Origin: an uncultured Phycisphaerales bacterium | Lineage (GTDB): Bacteria > Planctomycetota > Phycisphaerae > Sedimentisphaerales > Anaerobacaceae | Direction: 5' to 3' | DNA length: 64,000 nt | Assembly (NCBI GenBank): GCA_937927975.1 | Contig: CALEZT010000216.1 | Coordinates: 9,545 to 73,544, forward strand | In this document: positions 63,954 to 64,000 of the stretch, one piece after another | Layout: every line of letters begins with the position of its first letter | Position numbering within the stretch: the first letter of the stretch is position 1 | Notes under the pieces: model-generated | What the model was told of the DNA's origin: nothing | Seen by the model: only the letters and a program-made list of their open reading frames with translations | Database searches by the model: none | Program-made: the position numbers and the translations under genes

Positions 63954-64000
63954 CTATCTCAAAAGGCTCAGGCGATGGAGACGGCGATACCAGAGCAGGC

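Overview
The window looks like a chromosomal segment from a planctomycete, most likely class Phycisphaerae (Sedimentisphaerales-like). This rests on the high-GC, low-density gene layout, PEP-CTERM proteins, very large LamG/discoidin/CotH/lamin-tail surface proteins, a Cys-type sulfatase beside a GH2 enzyme, and many short palindromic repeats. No rRNA, tRNA, CRISPR array, phage or transposase gene was seen. The taxonomic call is an inference from gene content, not from a marker gene.

Layout. 1-5.7 kb: a truncated lipoprotein gene, a GT39-like membrane glycosyltransferase carrying an unusual extracytoplasmic insert, and two PEP-CTERM proteins. 5.7-6.5 kb: a divergent, AT-richer gap with DnaA-box-like sites. 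6.5-18.7 kb: a lipoprotein, a methylene-THF reductase/MetV-like/pterin methyltransferase fusion, a K+/H+ antiporter with RCK domains, a CotH/lamin-tail protein, an orphan antitoxin, a ZntB-type transporter, and an ECF sigma/anti-sigma/YbjQ operon. 19-34.8 kb: a carbohydrate block with a GH2 plus glutaminase-like fusion, sulfatase, xylulokinase, GH5 glycosidase, an RbsBAC-like ABC importer and a multidomain SGNH esterase. Together these would cut, desulfate or deacylate, import and phosphorylate sugars. 35-47.1 kb: a leftward polysaccharide cluster (Wzz-like, Wzx, Wzy, three glycosyltransferases, TupA-like ATP-grasp, DUF362, radical SAM and epimerase), with several genes joined by 4-nt ATGA/GTGA overlaps. 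47.6-60.5 kb: exported proteins (beta-propeller/DUF11, a tandemly duplicated TolB-like propeller, two LamG/discoidin proteins) and a STAS protein. 60.8-64 kb: dnaK behind a sigma-54 type promoter, then an AlbA_2 (Schlafen-type) protein.

The most interesting signals are these. (1) Several families of palindromic or tandem short repeats sit in frame inside conserved genes (MTHFR fusion, GH2, sulfatase), like Rickettsia palindromic elements; related MITE-like repeats occur between genes. (2) A cobalamin-riboswitch-like core lies in the divergent gap at 47.2 kb. (3) A consensus sigma-54 promoter precedes dnaK. (4) A 1281-bp, nearly identical tandem duplication lies inside one gene. (5) DUF5648-like repeats are nested inside an Ig/cadherin-like domain that is itself inserted in a GT39-type glycosyltransferase.
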